A DNA stretch of 64,000 nt from Pascua guehoae. Taxonomy: Eukaryota; Basidiomycota; Tremellomycetes; Trichosporonales; Trichosporonaceae. The notes under the pieces were generated by a model. The model saw nothing but the letters and a program-made list of their open reading frames with translations. It ran no database searches and had not been told where the DNA came from. Below are positions 19,985-31,227 of this stretch, piece after piece; position 1 is the first letter of the stretch; every line of letters starts with the position of its first letter. A program made the translations under genes and the position numbers. The stretch lies in the NCBI GenBank assembly GCA_001600415.1, contig BCJX01000022.1, positions 55,900 through 119,899 of the forward strand, read 5' to 3'.

Positions 19985-21263
19985 TGGTGATTAGCGAAGT
20001 GTCGTTGGGAAAGGCTTCCGGGACGCTCTCCGTCGCTGGCCTTGGGGGACCCGGTAGGCTCCCCCCCTCCCTCTGGAGGTCGACAGTGCCCCGCCCGTTT
20101 GGTGTGTACAGCAGGTCTGCATTGGAGCCCGGAGACGGGCTGCGGATTCATAGAGGTGATAGTCTTCCGGCCCACATGCCACTCTGCTCTCAATTCGTGT
20201 CTGTACCAGGTCGCCCGTTCGCGCCGTTCGTAACACGTCCCGCATCTTTGCTTGGAAATGCCTCTATCCACAGAACTACCGTTGTTCTCGGGTGTGTACA
20301 AACCAAACTCGAAGAGGCACCGAGGCACGGGGGGCACAGGTACTGACAGGGCTGTGGCAGGGCAGTCGGCTGGCTCGTGCGGGCGACGGCACGCGCAAGC
20401 GTCGAAATACGGGTCTGCTCGAGCCAGCGACCACGATTCCACAATCTGTGCAGAGCTCGGGCAAGAGGGGAAAGGAATGGCGGCCCACTCGTTGCAGACT
20501 TGGAAATCACCTCGCACACACCCTGTAAGAGGCGTTTTTGCACAACAGCAAAGGGGCTGTATCTGACACAACGCGCCTCACCCATGAATCGATTAGATCC
20601 GCAGCTGCACCCCTGCGCATTTCGCCATTGTGCGTGGTTCTACAACGCGCAACATCCGCAAACCACAGTATCGAGCTGCGTCAGAACCAGACTGCACGTT
20701 TTCCCGACATTGAACAAACCCGAAACCTCCAACATTGAAATGCGAGTGCGTGCGCCATTGACGCGGGCGGTGGTGAGATTACACGTCATCGGCGCGTCCA
20801 CTAGTACATCGCTAGTCCACAAATTCATTAACCACCAGCCACTAGCCATGAGACACTGGGCACCACAGAGTCGGTAGATGTGTGCAACACATTTCCTCGG
20901 CGTGACGATTCAGCGTCGACAAAGCAGCGCAATCGTGTTACATACCGTACACGGACACATCTCGATCGTTCTGTCCCGGGCGTGCGGTATGTTGCACCAC
21001 ACTTGCGCCCCACGGCTAGCGGGGCACCAGTGCACAATCGCCATTGCTCGTCATCCGCGACTTGGTAGGTATGCTAGCGCCTGGTTGTGTCGGGCGCCTC
21101 CACACATACTCACTGGATCACTGGCCGACTAGATGCAGTCACGACCACTTGCGCAATCATGATCACGACCGGGAATGCAGTTCTATGTAGCCTGTGGCCA
21201 GTCGTCGCAACCAGTGACGAGCTCGGTGGCGGGGGTTTGGCAACCGGCCACCGTCGTGTGGTA
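19985..21263. other. Intergenic
   Basis: No supported gene lies between tRNA-Leu and the flavoprotein promoter. Long overlapping frames exist on both strands, but none has domain features, and the longest minus-strand frame runs through the tRNA. Confidence 0.4.
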
Positions 21264-21271
21264 GATATAAA
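21264..21271 (+). promoter_or_regulatory. TATA box of the flavoprotein gene
   Basis: GATATAAA lies about 40 bases before the ATG at 21310, with an A/C-rich leader between them. Confidence 0.5.
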
Positions 21272-21309
21272 CCACCAGCCCACAAAATACTCCACCCCAT
21301 CATCACACC

Positions 21310-23566
21310 ATGACGACCGACACTGCCCCAGCTCCAGCCCCCACCGCCGCCCCCGGCAAGCCCGCGGCCACCAACGGCGCGCCAGTGCCCGCGTCCGACC
21401 CGGCCGTGTACGCGCAGTACGCCACCTGGCCCCAGCCGACGGGCACCGACGCGTGGCTCGCGCGCGCGCGCGAAGTGGCCGAGATCCTCGCGGTCGACGC
21501 GGCGGCGCGCGAAAAGGCCAACAAGTCGCCCGTCGCCGAGGTTGCGCTCCTCAAGCATTCGGGGCTTCTCAAGATCCTGGGTCCCAAGGAGCTGGGCGGC
21601 GGGGGGGAGCCGTGGAGTGTGGGGTATAAGGTTATTCGGGAGGTGGCGAAGGGTGATGGGTGAGTACGTGGTGTGGGTGTGGGTGTGGGTGGGTGTGTGA
21701 TGGTTGGGTGCGGGCATGTAGGAGGGCGGGGACGAGGGCGAGGACGAGGATGACGGTGAAGACGAGGACCAGGGTGAGGATGAGGAGGCCAACAACGAGG
21801 ACGACGGAAATGAGGCTGAGGAAGCGGACAACGAGGACGAGGACGAGGGTGAGCAGGCGGACAAGGACAACGACGGCGAGGTCAATGGCCAACTTGGGGG
21901 AGTTTAGCTTGATGACCACTTGCAACGCCATGACTGCCCTCGGAGCCAACAAACCTGCCTTGGCATGCCTAGCGGAGAGATGCTCGCCCCACTCGGCCTT
22001 GATGACCTATGGCATACCACCATGACGTTGCAATTTCACCCCTACCCACCACACCACTGCCTCCTGCAACCACTGACCCCAGCTCCATCGGCATGCTCCT
22101 CGGCTACCACCTGCTGTGGTCGCGCACGGCGTCGATCGTCGGCAGCCCCGCGCAGGCAGAAAAGGTCCACCGCCTCATCCTCGATAACAACTACTACGTC
22201 GGCGGCGCCGTCAACCCGCGCGACAGCGACCTGGAAATCATCCTGGGCGACGACGAAGTGACATTCTCGGGCTTTAAGAACTTCACCACGGGCGCGGCCG
22301 TCTCGGACCTGCTCGTGCTCGAGGGCGCCGTAAAGGACCACCCCGAACAGCACATTTTCGCCGTGACCCCCACGCGCCAGGCGGGGATTACATTCGCGCA
22401 CAACTGGGACAATGTCGGCCTCCGCCTCACAGAGTCGGGCTCGGGGCGCATCACCGACGTCCGCGTGCCGTGGGAAGACGCCCTGGGTTGGGACGTCAAG
22501 ACGCGCCTCCCCGACCCGGCCTACCTCGCCGTGTCGTACGCGACGCTCCTCCTCCCCGCTATCCAGCTTGTGTTTTCAAACTTTTACCTCGGTATCGCAC
22601 AGGGCGCGCTCGAGGCCGGGAAGAAGTACACGACCACGACGACGAGGCCGTGGCCGTACGGCGGCGACGTGAGTGTTGGCTTTGGGCGGGGATGGGGTCT
22701 GAGGGGGGTTGGAAGTTTGGTGCGGGAAATGGGTGGACGTCGGCGACGCCCCAGAATTAGAACTCTGTTGGGTGTGGCCCTGCGGGGGCAGGGCGTTTTG
22801 ACGGCAACCTCAATCTGTCCGCCTGGGTGTGAGAGTCATCCGCCCTGGTGGACACGCCGACAGGGCATGGCTGTTGTGGAGGCAACCTTTGGCATGTCCG
22901 AGTGTCCCAGCTGCACATGGGCCAGGTGTAGCCCAGAAGTGTGGAGCGAGTGATACTTGGCCCTGTGGCAAGCCGATACCGAGTTTTGCTCGGTGATGGG
23001 CAAGTAGAGACGGGTGGGAGAAGCCAAGTTGGGAAACGGGTGGCCCGAGCTGCCCGAGCTGGTCGAGGCACTGTTCCCACCAGTGCACCAGCCCAGTGCA
23101 ACAAACTGCAGGCGCAGCAGAACCATAAAGCACAACAGAGACCAAACCCACAAACCACGCTAACGCGCAGAACAAGGAAAAGGCGACCGACGAATTCTAC
23201 ATTCTGTCCACGTACGGAAACTTCTTCGCCCACCTCCGCGCGGCCGAGACGCTCGCGGACCGCGCGGGCGCGATCGCCGACGACCTCTTTGCCCAGCCGC
23301 GTGAGCAGGTGACCGCACGCGCGCGTGGCGAGTGGGCCGAGTGGGTCGCGAGCACAAAGGTGGTCACGACCGACGTCGCGCTGCGTGTCACCGCGGGCCT
23401 GTTCGAGGTCACGGGTGCGCGCGCGACGGCCAGCAAGGTCGGGTTTGACCGGTTCTGGCGCGATGTTCGCACGCACACCCTCCACGACCCCGTGGCGTAC
23501 AAGAACCGCGAGCTGGGTCGGTTTGCCCTCCTCGACGAGGTGCCCGAGCCCACTTGGTACACTTAG
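21310..23566 (+). CDS. Acyl-CoA dehydrogenase-fold flavoprotein, DszC/SfnB-like
   Basis: Exons 21310-21659, 22083-22668 and 23171-23566 give 443 aa. After an Ala/Pro-rich start come the helical N-domain (ending VIREVAKGDGSIGMLLGYH), the beta domain with GGAVNPRDSDLEI, FKNFTTGAAVSDLLVLEGAV and NWDNVGLRLTESGSG, and the C-terminal helical domain with EVTGARATASKVGFDRFWRD and the ending VRTHTLHDPVAYKNRELG. This pattern is known from FMN-dependent monooxygenases acting on organosulfur compounds (DszC, SfnB) rather than from beta-oxidation enzymes. The substrate cannot be told from sequence; sulfone or sulfur scavenging is a guess. There is no clear mitochondrial or peroxisomal signal. Introns are 423 and 502 nt, the second ending CTAACGCGCAG. 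The subfamily is mainly bacterial, so transfer is possible. Confidence 0.85.
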
Positions 23567-24292
23567 GTGGGAGTGTGAGGAGTCAAGTTGTGCAAATGGA
23601 AGGAAATGTATCGTATCACGAACTGGATGAGCAAGGATGGAGAATGGGTCAGGATTAGTGGTACAGGGAGCTGTAGGGTCATGGTGAGATCACTTGACCG
23701 GTGATGTGGGTTGTGTGCGCCGTACAGCCAGCGACAGGGGTATGTCATCTGCACACCCAGTGCACCAGCCAACAACACTGTCAGCCCTTCCACCTCGACA
23801 TACTCTCCTGAGCGACTATTCCTGGAGGTAACCAGCCAGGGTAATACTTGGAGCATGCGTCTCTACGCCCTCCGCGTTACTAGAGTGCATGCTTTACTTA
23901 CAAACTCTCAACCATGTATCAACCTTCTCACGCAATCGTATCGTCATAGCCATGGCACTCGTGCAATGTTCCACCTCATCTCCTTATCGACGCCACTTGA
24001 GGCTTTTCCCTTGCTCGTACTACTCGACGTCGTGCGGAATCTGGCACTGGAGTCAGATAACACACACAAACACCCAACAATGAACCACAGGCTGGGTGCC
24101 CGACTCACCACACACGAATACTCCTTCCCCAACCCTCCTTCCCCAACCCCAATTACCACCGCCGTCCGCACCTCACCTCACGCCGAGGTAGCGGCGATCT
24201 GGAAAGAGTGAGTCTGGAACTTCCTAAACAGCAACGTCTAGTGTAGAGTCCACCCATACCACTCACGAGTTGGCATCCCGCGAGCACACCGC
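23567..24292. other. Intergenic, convergent 3' ends
   Basis: The spacer lies between the flavoprotein (plus) and the VOC gene (minus). I see no gene or RNA in it. Confidence 0.5.
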
Positions 24293-24718
24293 TCACGCCG
24301 GGGGGAGGTGGCACACAATCTCGATATTGTATCCGTCGGGGTCACGCACAAACGCCGCATAGTAGTTGGGGTGGTACATCCTGATCCCCGGCGCGCCATT
24401 GTCCTCTGCACCCGCGTCCAGGGCCGCCTTGTAGAACTCGTCCACGACCGCGCGCGAGGGGGCCGTAAACCCGACGTGCGTGTTGGTGAGCTTGCCGAGC
24501 GGGCGCGTGTCGGCCGGGGCGGTGGCCGAGCCGTCCGACGACGCGCTGCACGATGCAATCCAGAAGGGCGGCTCGGCGTGCTCCTTGGGGCCGAAGCCGC
24601 ACACCTCGTGGCCTGGGACCTCCATCTGGAGCTTGCAGCCGATCGTCGCGAGGACGGTCGTGTAGAAGGCCTTGGAGGCGGGGTAGTCGCGCACCGAGAT
24701 GGAGACGTGGTCGAGCAT
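24293..24718 (-). CDS. Glyoxalase/bleomycin-resistance (VOC) superfamily protein
   Basis: The single-exon frame of 141 aa begins MLDHVSISVRDYPASKAFY, the usual first beta-alpha unit of VOC proteins, with His4 as a likely metal ligand. A second His lies in LTNTHVGFTA, and an acidic ligand in DPDGYNIEIVCH at the C-terminus. These match the metal-binding pattern of the fold (His/His/Glu). The frame is open further upstream to 25060, but that part is low-complexity and TC-rich, so the start at 24718 directly before the conserved region is chosen. VOC members include lactoylglutathione lyase, dioxygenases and resistance proteins; the length and single-module form fit small uncharacterised fungal members. 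Substrate unknown. Confidence 0.85.
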   Translation of the reverse strand: MLDHVSISVRDYPASKAFYTTVLATIGCKLQMEVPGHEVCGFGPKEHAEPPFWIASCSASSDGSATAPADTRPLGKLTNTHVGFTAPSRAVVDEFYKAALDAGAEDNGAPGIRMYHPNYYAAFVRDPDGYNIEIVCHLPPA

Positions 24719-27548
24719 GGTGTGGGTGGTGGTGGTGGTGAGGTGGTGTGGTGGAAGTGGGAAAGAGAGAAATAGGGAGAGAGAGTGAGTGAGAGAGAGA
24801 TGGAATAGTGGAAGGGGGGATTGGCGAGGGAAGGTGTTGATTGCACGGTGAGTTACGGTCCGCCGAAGTGAGTGACGGTGGTTGACGACGGATGACGTGT
24901 GTAGTGTGTAGTGTGGAGACCCCGGATCGCCGCTGGTGACTGCCTGTGGGGGCAATGTCTTGGCATCCACCTCTGCCCGAATCATGGTACTATGTTGAGA
25001 ACAAGTTGCGATGCATGCGATAGGTTGATGACTTGACGCCCTTGACAGTGTTTCCAGCATGCAACAACAAAATTAACTACTAATACCAGAATCGGCTGAC
25101 CGCTGGGCTGCATGGGTTGGCTGGTCCCAATTTATACGACGGCCCGACCGATTCGAACCAGGTACAATCAAGAGCTTGCCCACCGCTTGCATCGCAAGTC
25201 TTGATAGGGGCCTGAAGGAAAGGGGAATAAAGTACGCCGACGATAGCAGTTTCAGGCCCTCGCTACACACCACCATGACAGAAACTGCCCAAATGAAGCA
25301 TTGGCAGCAGAGTTGCTTGTAGCAGTGTGGGTGGAAGGGATAGGCACGGTGAGAGACAAGCACCAATGCGCTCCAGAAGTTGTGGGGCATCCTCCAAATG
25401 GCAGTCGTGTTGTAGAACTGAGGTCAACAAGTCTATATGCAAAAGAGTACAAAGTCGAAAGTTGGATCATGGTCAACCCAGGGTCTGACCGACCGACTGA
25501 CGCCACGAGCAAACGAGTATACAACCTGTCTACAAGCTGAAGACTTGTAGATAACGAGAAGGGTTGGTTCCGAACAAGAAGTCAAGGTCATCGCCGTCCG
25601 CAGTCGGAATGCAGACCCAAGGAGGTACCTTGAAATCCCACGAGTATTCGGGGGCACGGAGAGAACGTGGGCATAACCTTGGAACACATCTTGCTGGCAG
25701 AATCAGCAATGCAGCCCGACGACAACTAATGATGCCGGAGCCTGTTCATGTAAAGATTTGTTCGAGTCATACTCATCCATTCTCTACTCGTGGCCATTGT
25801 TTTCTCCTACTCACCGCTTTGGAGCAAAATGTGAAGCTGCCTCTCGCTGCTGTGGCAGTAGAATTTTTGCCTGGGCCAATGGTCCGCCAGACCACGAGGA
25901 GAATGAATCATTCTGGTGGGGTTGTTTTCCCTGTTTATTCTCGGTAAATCCCAAGGTGAGACTCTCTAATGGTGCTGTGGAGAAGGGTTGCGTGGGATGG
26001 GAACAGCATGTGGTAAACTGAGAGTGCACATTCGTGGGTGTAAATGTCCTGGCGCCAATCTTGGGGCCAAGTGGCGCAATACGTTTTCTGCTTATTCTGT
26101 GTCTTGGTGCTGGGTCGTAGCCGTTTCTGCCTTTTTGGTATTGTGGTGTTGGAGCGCGATCGCTACCGCGAAAGGACGTCAATGCGATAACCACAATAAT
26201 CCTGCTTTTATTTGTATTGGCAGAGGTACAGCCCAGGTTGTCCGTCGTTCGTGTCCGTATGAGAAAATCAATGGTGGATTTTGTTGGCAAAGGTAGGGAG
26301 GATACCAGGCGAGATCAACCTGAAGTATGGGTGCTTCGGTCAGGCATCATAGGTACCCTGCAAGGCACGTGACGTGGGCAAGATGCTGGAAGTCTTGGTA
26401 CATTGGTAGTAATACATGCACCTGCGGCCAACGTCAGGATACCTGCCAAGACGCCCAAAGCAAGCCGCTTGGGCAGTATCACCCGGGTGGGCACGTTCCT
26501 GAACAGCCGCGGCAGAACAGTCGGTTGTTTGCACTGCCTCATTAGAAAGACCTCCAGCCCTGTATTGGGGCGTTCCATTATTGCTCAAGAGCGTATGGGT
26601 AATTGGCCCATCGACACTCGACAGGGCACGCTGCGGTGGCATGGGCCAGGCAATGTGTGGCAGCTTTGGCGGCAATTGTATTGTGCAACAGGCGTAAATG
26701 CGCGGGTTGGATGCCGAGTCTCACACGACAAACCACCTAAGGGGGATAAAACGATTGCGTAATGGCCTCCGACGCGCGGAAGACTGAGGAAACAGTTTCC
26801 TCTCGTTACAATTGTTTGATCGCAGGCACTGTTGGAAGTAAAGCACTCTAAACGCAACGTCTTCTGTTGGATGTAAGGATAGTGTCCGCAGAAGGCGATG
26901 CAAACATCGGCATGGGTATCCAGGTGACAGATAATCAGGGAAGAGATAAAGCTTGCCAAGGAGCTCTCCCGGGTTTCTAGGTGATAGACCATCATCTTGC
27001 CTCTATGCGTGCACCCCTATACGTAACGTCGGATTCTGGGCTGAAGAACCTGGCCAGTTACAGCAGAACGCCTACGAATGGATGAGGGTGCCACAGAGAT
27101 TGACTCATACGATAAGGTACCCGGCGGGGCACGAAGGACCGCGGTACACAGCATTGTGCACTGCATGAAAGATGTCACGAGATCAGCAAGTCACATGCCT
27201 GATGTCGTGATAGGTCCACCTGCTGGTATTCGCCCAAAACAACGCAGACATCCATCTCATCAGGTGATCTTTCCAGCAGGCCAAGACACGGAACGCCAGG
27301 AACGTAACCCTGCCAAGGCAGGGGGACACCAACTCGAAGCCTCAAGAGCCGTTTCACGCTTTGCGTCAGCGAACAAACGTCGGCCAGCTACTGAGCAGCA
27401 TGCCGACTATAAGAAGGACAACGGTGGTAGCAAAATGCCAGGTCTAAATACAACTCGTAGACCCTGCGCTGCTCACCTTGCCAGTCCATGTCGTAAATCT
27501 ATCTGCGTCCCAGACTTTTACACAACTCCACCCGTTCGGTTTAACAAC
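24719..27548. other. Long AT-richer intergenic region
   Basis: This 2.8 kb stretch is visibly less GC-rich than its neighbours. It holds only short frames on both strands. One small cysteine-bearing frame is listed separately (25988-26296). CTATAAG near 27408 could be the TATA element of the next gene. I found no RNA gene; a GATTCGAACC near 25150 looks like a T-loop but does not fold into a tRNA. Confidence 0.4.
25988..26296 (+). CDS. Candidate small membrane or secreted ORF with C-x9-C-x12-C-x9-C
   Basis: The 102-aa frame has a hydrophobic middle (VVAVSAFLVLWCWSAIATA), which could be an internal signal or anchor. The C-terminal part carries four cysteines spaced C-x9-C-x12-C-x9-C and ends GGFCWQR. 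I do not recognise it. The region upstream of the hydrophobic part does not look coding, so the true start may be later or in another exon. It lies alone in a gene-poor stretch and may be chance. Confidence 0.18.
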   Translation: MRGMGTACGKLRVHIRGCKCPGANLGAKWRNTFSAYSVSWCWVVAVSAFLVLWCWSAIATAKGRQCDNHNNPAFICIGRGTAQVVRRSCPYEKINGGFCWQR

Positions 27549-29071
27549 ATGAAGGTCCTCGCCGCCATTTTATCCGTCGGCTCCATCATCGGCGTCACAC
27601 TGGCCACCCCAAAGCCAGAGGCCAGCCTGCCGGCACTGCTCAAGCGCCAATCACAGCCTGGAAACCTGGCGTAAGTTTGCAGTGTCGTCGCCGGCCGTAC
27701 TGACCTCTCAGTCTCAAAACCAATTATAAAACCGTTTTCACAAAGATCTCTATTGGGTAGGCAATTCGGACCAAACTCGCCTAGAGAAACTGACAGCCAG
27801 TACCCCTCCCCAGGAGGTCGACCTGGATATCGCCCTAGGCGTCGGAAGGCTCGATGTCTCCCCCGGCTGGTGCGATAAATATACCGATATTCCCGAGTCT
27901 ACCTGCTTCCACAATGGTACTTCTAGCACTTATTCGAGTCAGGGTGGTGGATCGGATACTGTCACGATTGGAGGGTTCACAGTGGAAAATGTCCCCTTCA
28001 GTGAGTTGGGCGTCGCCAGCGACCTGTCTCCTTTCTAACGTTCCTGTAGGTTCTGGTGAATTAAGTAATGAGTTGGATGCTGGTGTCCTCAACATTGAAG
28101 CTCCCAATGGCACTGTTAACAGCGCCACACCATGCCCCACCGGCAACCGCACTCTCCCTTGTGCCGACATCTCCAACTCCAATCCCCCACCGACATCCAT
28201 CTGGCCAAGCTTCCGGTCCCAGTGGCCCGAGCCTCGCGTTGGCATCCACATTGCCAAGTTTCCTTTGGAGATGGTTCAACTTGCTCGCTCGGACATTGAA
28301 CCGTTCCCAGGTCTTCCCAATGGCACGGACGCCGGTACCATTACCGTTGGGTGAGTGTCTCCTTTCTTTCCGTCACTCGGGTGCTAACCCATTCGTAGCG
28401 GTCTCAACAACAACCTCTACAAGGGCGAGGTCGCCTACGTCGACTTGGTGCCCGATCCGCCGCAACAGGGCACCCCACCCCCCGGCGCCATCCCCCTTCG
28501 CAGCTTGACTGTCAATGGACAGAGCCTCAATGTGCGAACGACCACGGAGTCAACTTTTGCACCAGACCACATCTCCCTCACCTCCAATCAGGAACTCGAT
28601 TTTCCTCCCCAGTTTCACGATCAGGTCTTTGATGCGCTGGCGGCGACAACCCTCAACGGTTACGGACAGGGTCTCCCTTGTGACACCGATTTCACAATAT
28701 CGATGGGCATTCAGGGTCGGACGTTCGACATCAAGGTTGCCGACTTGCTGGTCAAGAACGGGACAATCTGTTACTGGCCGTACAATTTAGGGCCTGGGTT
28801 CGTGGCAGGTGGGGTCAATAGCCTGATCACGAACCCCATCAAGGTTGGTATTGGTCTCCTCTCGTCTTACGTTGTCTTCGACTACGAATCCAACAAGATC
28901 GGCTTTGCCGACTTGTCGGACCAGGCCACCGGCGGTGGCAGTGACGGCGGAAGCGAGGGGAGTGGTTCCGATGGGACCTCCACAGGTGGAAGCAGCGCTT
29001 CCCCCCACTCAATGGGCATGTCGCTCAGTGCGGTTTGTGGAGCTTTCATGGGTTTCGTGCTCGCCTGTTGA
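27549..29071 (+). CDS. GPI-anchored pepsin-fold protein lacking both catalytic Asp
   Basis: Exons 27549-27670, 27712-27756, 27801-28000, 28050-28350 and 28399-29071 give 446 aa. It starts with a signal peptide (MKVLAAILSVGSIIGVTLA), then LLKRQ (Kex2-type site), then the pepsin-family start YKTVFTKISIGTPPQ. DTG of the first lobe reads ALG (EVDLDIALGVGRLDV). The beta-hairpin GTITVGG-LNNNLYKGEVAYVDL is well kept. The second DTG region reads LTS (HISLTSNQELDFPP). The end SSYVVFDYESNKIGFAD is the usual pepsin C-lobe motif. A Gly/Ser-rich linker and a hydrophobic C-terminus (SLSAVCGAFMGFVLAC) indicate a GPI anchor. By family knowledge it should have no aspartic-protease activity; a binding or cell-wall role is inference. 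The acceptor at 27800 is chosen because it restores IGTPPQ; one at 27817 is out of frame. Confidence 0.85.
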
Positions 29072-29725
29072 TAGGGCCACGTAAGAACACTGCCCACAAG
29101 GACATTTTACAGTGGATGTAGGAAAGTAGCAATAATAGTATCTATGAAGAACTTGGCGGTCACAGTGTTGTTGCTTTTGTGGCAGGCGACCACAACCTTT
29201 GGCGACCGTGGAGTTGATTGCGTGAATGTATTCTCGTCCATTCATTTGAAACTGTCAGTGTTGATGTATGTTTAAGGAGACGATCAAGTCAAAATCACTC
29301 TGGTTATATTCTGTTGGGAAAGTGAGCACACCATCCTTCACTACTTTGACATCCATCCAGGCTGAACATGGTCAACATGGCTCATTGCCTCGATGCCGTA
29401 TCTGTTCGGTCGTTGTTGGGAGCACAAGGACGCCAAGTCAGTATAGGATGACAGGTCAGGTACTAAGGGTTGCCCCGTTGCCCACTATCGCTAAGGCAAC
29501 GTGCGCTGCATTGTCCCAAGCTCGAGAACAAGAAAACAGACGTCGTTCTCCAGCTCGTCCATGTCCAGTTCTGACATTTTAAATGCTCATTAGTAGAAAA
29601 TTCAAATCGTGCCTGAGTATTTGAAACACGACGACTTTTTCTAATCCCGGCGATCCACCGCCCCGCTTTCCTGACATTTCCGATTTCCTCCACCTCCTCG
29701 ATCCCACATCATTCTCACCATCAAC
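29072..29725. other. Intergenic
   Basis: The spacer lies between the pepsin-fold gene and COQ3, both on the plus strand. No gene or repeat is visible. The last 90 bases form the C/T-rich leader of COQ3. Confidence 0.5.
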
Positions 29726-30882
29726 ATGAGCTCACGATCCACACGCCTCCTCCACATTACGCGCCCTCTCGCGTCCGCGGCGCGTGCGCGCGCGTCCACG
29801 TCGGCCTTGCCTGCGGCAGTGACTGCTCTTCCCCGTCGCTCCCCTGCTGTGCCCCTCGGCACCCGGTCGCTCAACACGGTCAACGAGTCTGAAATCGCCC
29901 ACTTTTCGCGCCTCTCCGAACACTGGTGGGACGAGGCAGGCGAGTTTGGCCTGCTGCACCGCATGAACCCGGCGCGTATCGAGTATATCCGGCAAAAAGT
30001 GGCCTTGGACGCGCGGGACGAGCCCGAGTGGACGTTTGAGGGTAGGCATGGAGATCGCGCGCGCTCCGAGGCGCGAGGGCAGGGGCGGTGGCTTGAGGGG
30101 AAGCGGTGCTTGGATGTCGGGTGTGGTGGGGGTTTGCTTGCTGAGGTGAGTGCGGGCGTGGTCTGAGGCAGCTCCTTTAGCGGGGGAGAGAGGGGCGAAA
30201 GCGGGGCGAATCGTCGCGGCGACGAGGTAGTAACTAATGGTAGACCCTCGCGCGACTCGGCGGTGACGTCCTCGCGATCGACGCGTCCCCGGCCAACATT
30301 GCCATTGCACGCACGCACGCGTCGCACGACCCGCTCCTGCCCTATGTCGACGCCGAGGGGGAGCGTGCCAACTCCACTGCCCCCGGTCGGCTCGAGTACC
30401 GGCACACGACGGCCGAGACGCTCCGCGCGTCGGGCGAGACATTCGACGTCGTGTGCAGCATGGAGGTGCTCGAGCACGTCGACTCGCCTGGCGAGTTCCT
30501 CCAATGTCTCGGTGACATGGTGCGCCCTGGCGGCCACCTCGTCCTCTCGACCATTTCGCGCACGCCTCTCTCGCAGCTCTTGACGCTCACGCTCGCTGAG
30601 GACGTCCTGCGCCTTGTCACGCCCGGTACCCACACGTACCACAAGTTTGTGCGGCCCGAAGAGCTGCGCCGGTTTGTGTACGCCGACATGGGCGGGTTTG
30701 ACGTCTGGGAGCGCAATGCAGATGGGAGTGATATCGCCGTCGACGCAGTGGGCGAGACGCGCGGCATTGTCTACGATCCCCTCGCGAGCACCTGGAAGCT
30801 CTGGCCAGGTGCCGAGGGCACATGGGTTAAGGGAATGGGCGAGTACGTCAATTACATGTATAGTGCGAGGAAGCGCCAGTAG
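29726..30882 (+). CDS. COQ3: Ubiquinone biosynthesis O-methyltransferase
   Basis: Coq3 carries out both O-methylations of coenzyme Q synthesis in the matrix-side CoQ synthome. Exons 29726-30145 and 30244-30882 give 352 aa. The first ~50 residues are rich in Arg, Ser and Ala (mitochondrial presequence), ending near [16 protein letters not shown]. Next is the UbiG/COQ3 motif [26 protein letters not shown]-binding motif I is [13 protein letters not shown], interrupted by the 98-nt intron right after Glu, followed by VLAIDAS. The family blocks [32 protein letters not shown] and [16 protein letters not shown] follow. The C-terminus has NADGSDIAV...[10 protein letters not shown] and [11 protein letters not shown] Gly/Arg-rich insertion before motif I is longer than usual. 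Confidence 0.95.
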
Positions 30883-31227
30883 GTGGGACGTAAATGGGTG
30901 AAGCGGAGATGTCACAGCGGAGTAGATGTGTTCCGGATCATACCGCGAGCATATGCACCTATCATACATCATACAACACGGCTACCTCCCTATTCCAGCT
31001 GCACAATTGTAACCTCTCATTCAATGGCCAAGTCGAGGACCCATTCCCCGCGAGCGTTGATGTGTCGGCCACATAGCATGATCTTTCCGACATGGGTTGA
31101 ACGCGTCCGAGCTACGCGAACAGTCCCTGGTATGGCATGCCAACACCATATGTGATAAAGTTGACGCAGCCGTCCTCTGTCCCACTGTCTATCAGCTCAT
31201 GCCGCTCCTCTCTTGGAAACGTGCCAC
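30883..31227. other. Short convergent spacer
   Basis: COQ3 (plus) and the F-box/WD40 gene (minus) end toward each other here. Nothing else is visible. Confidence 0.5.

Noticed and set aside
19666..20571. Minus-strand frame of 301 aa
   Set aside because: It runs through the tRNA-Leu gene, and its SGLRRCVQ...GVGSNPT stretch is simply tRNA sequence read as protein. The rest has no family features.
25130..25165. Possible tRNA T-arm (GATTCGAACC)
   Set aside because: No acceptor, D-arm or anticodon stem pairs around it on either strand.
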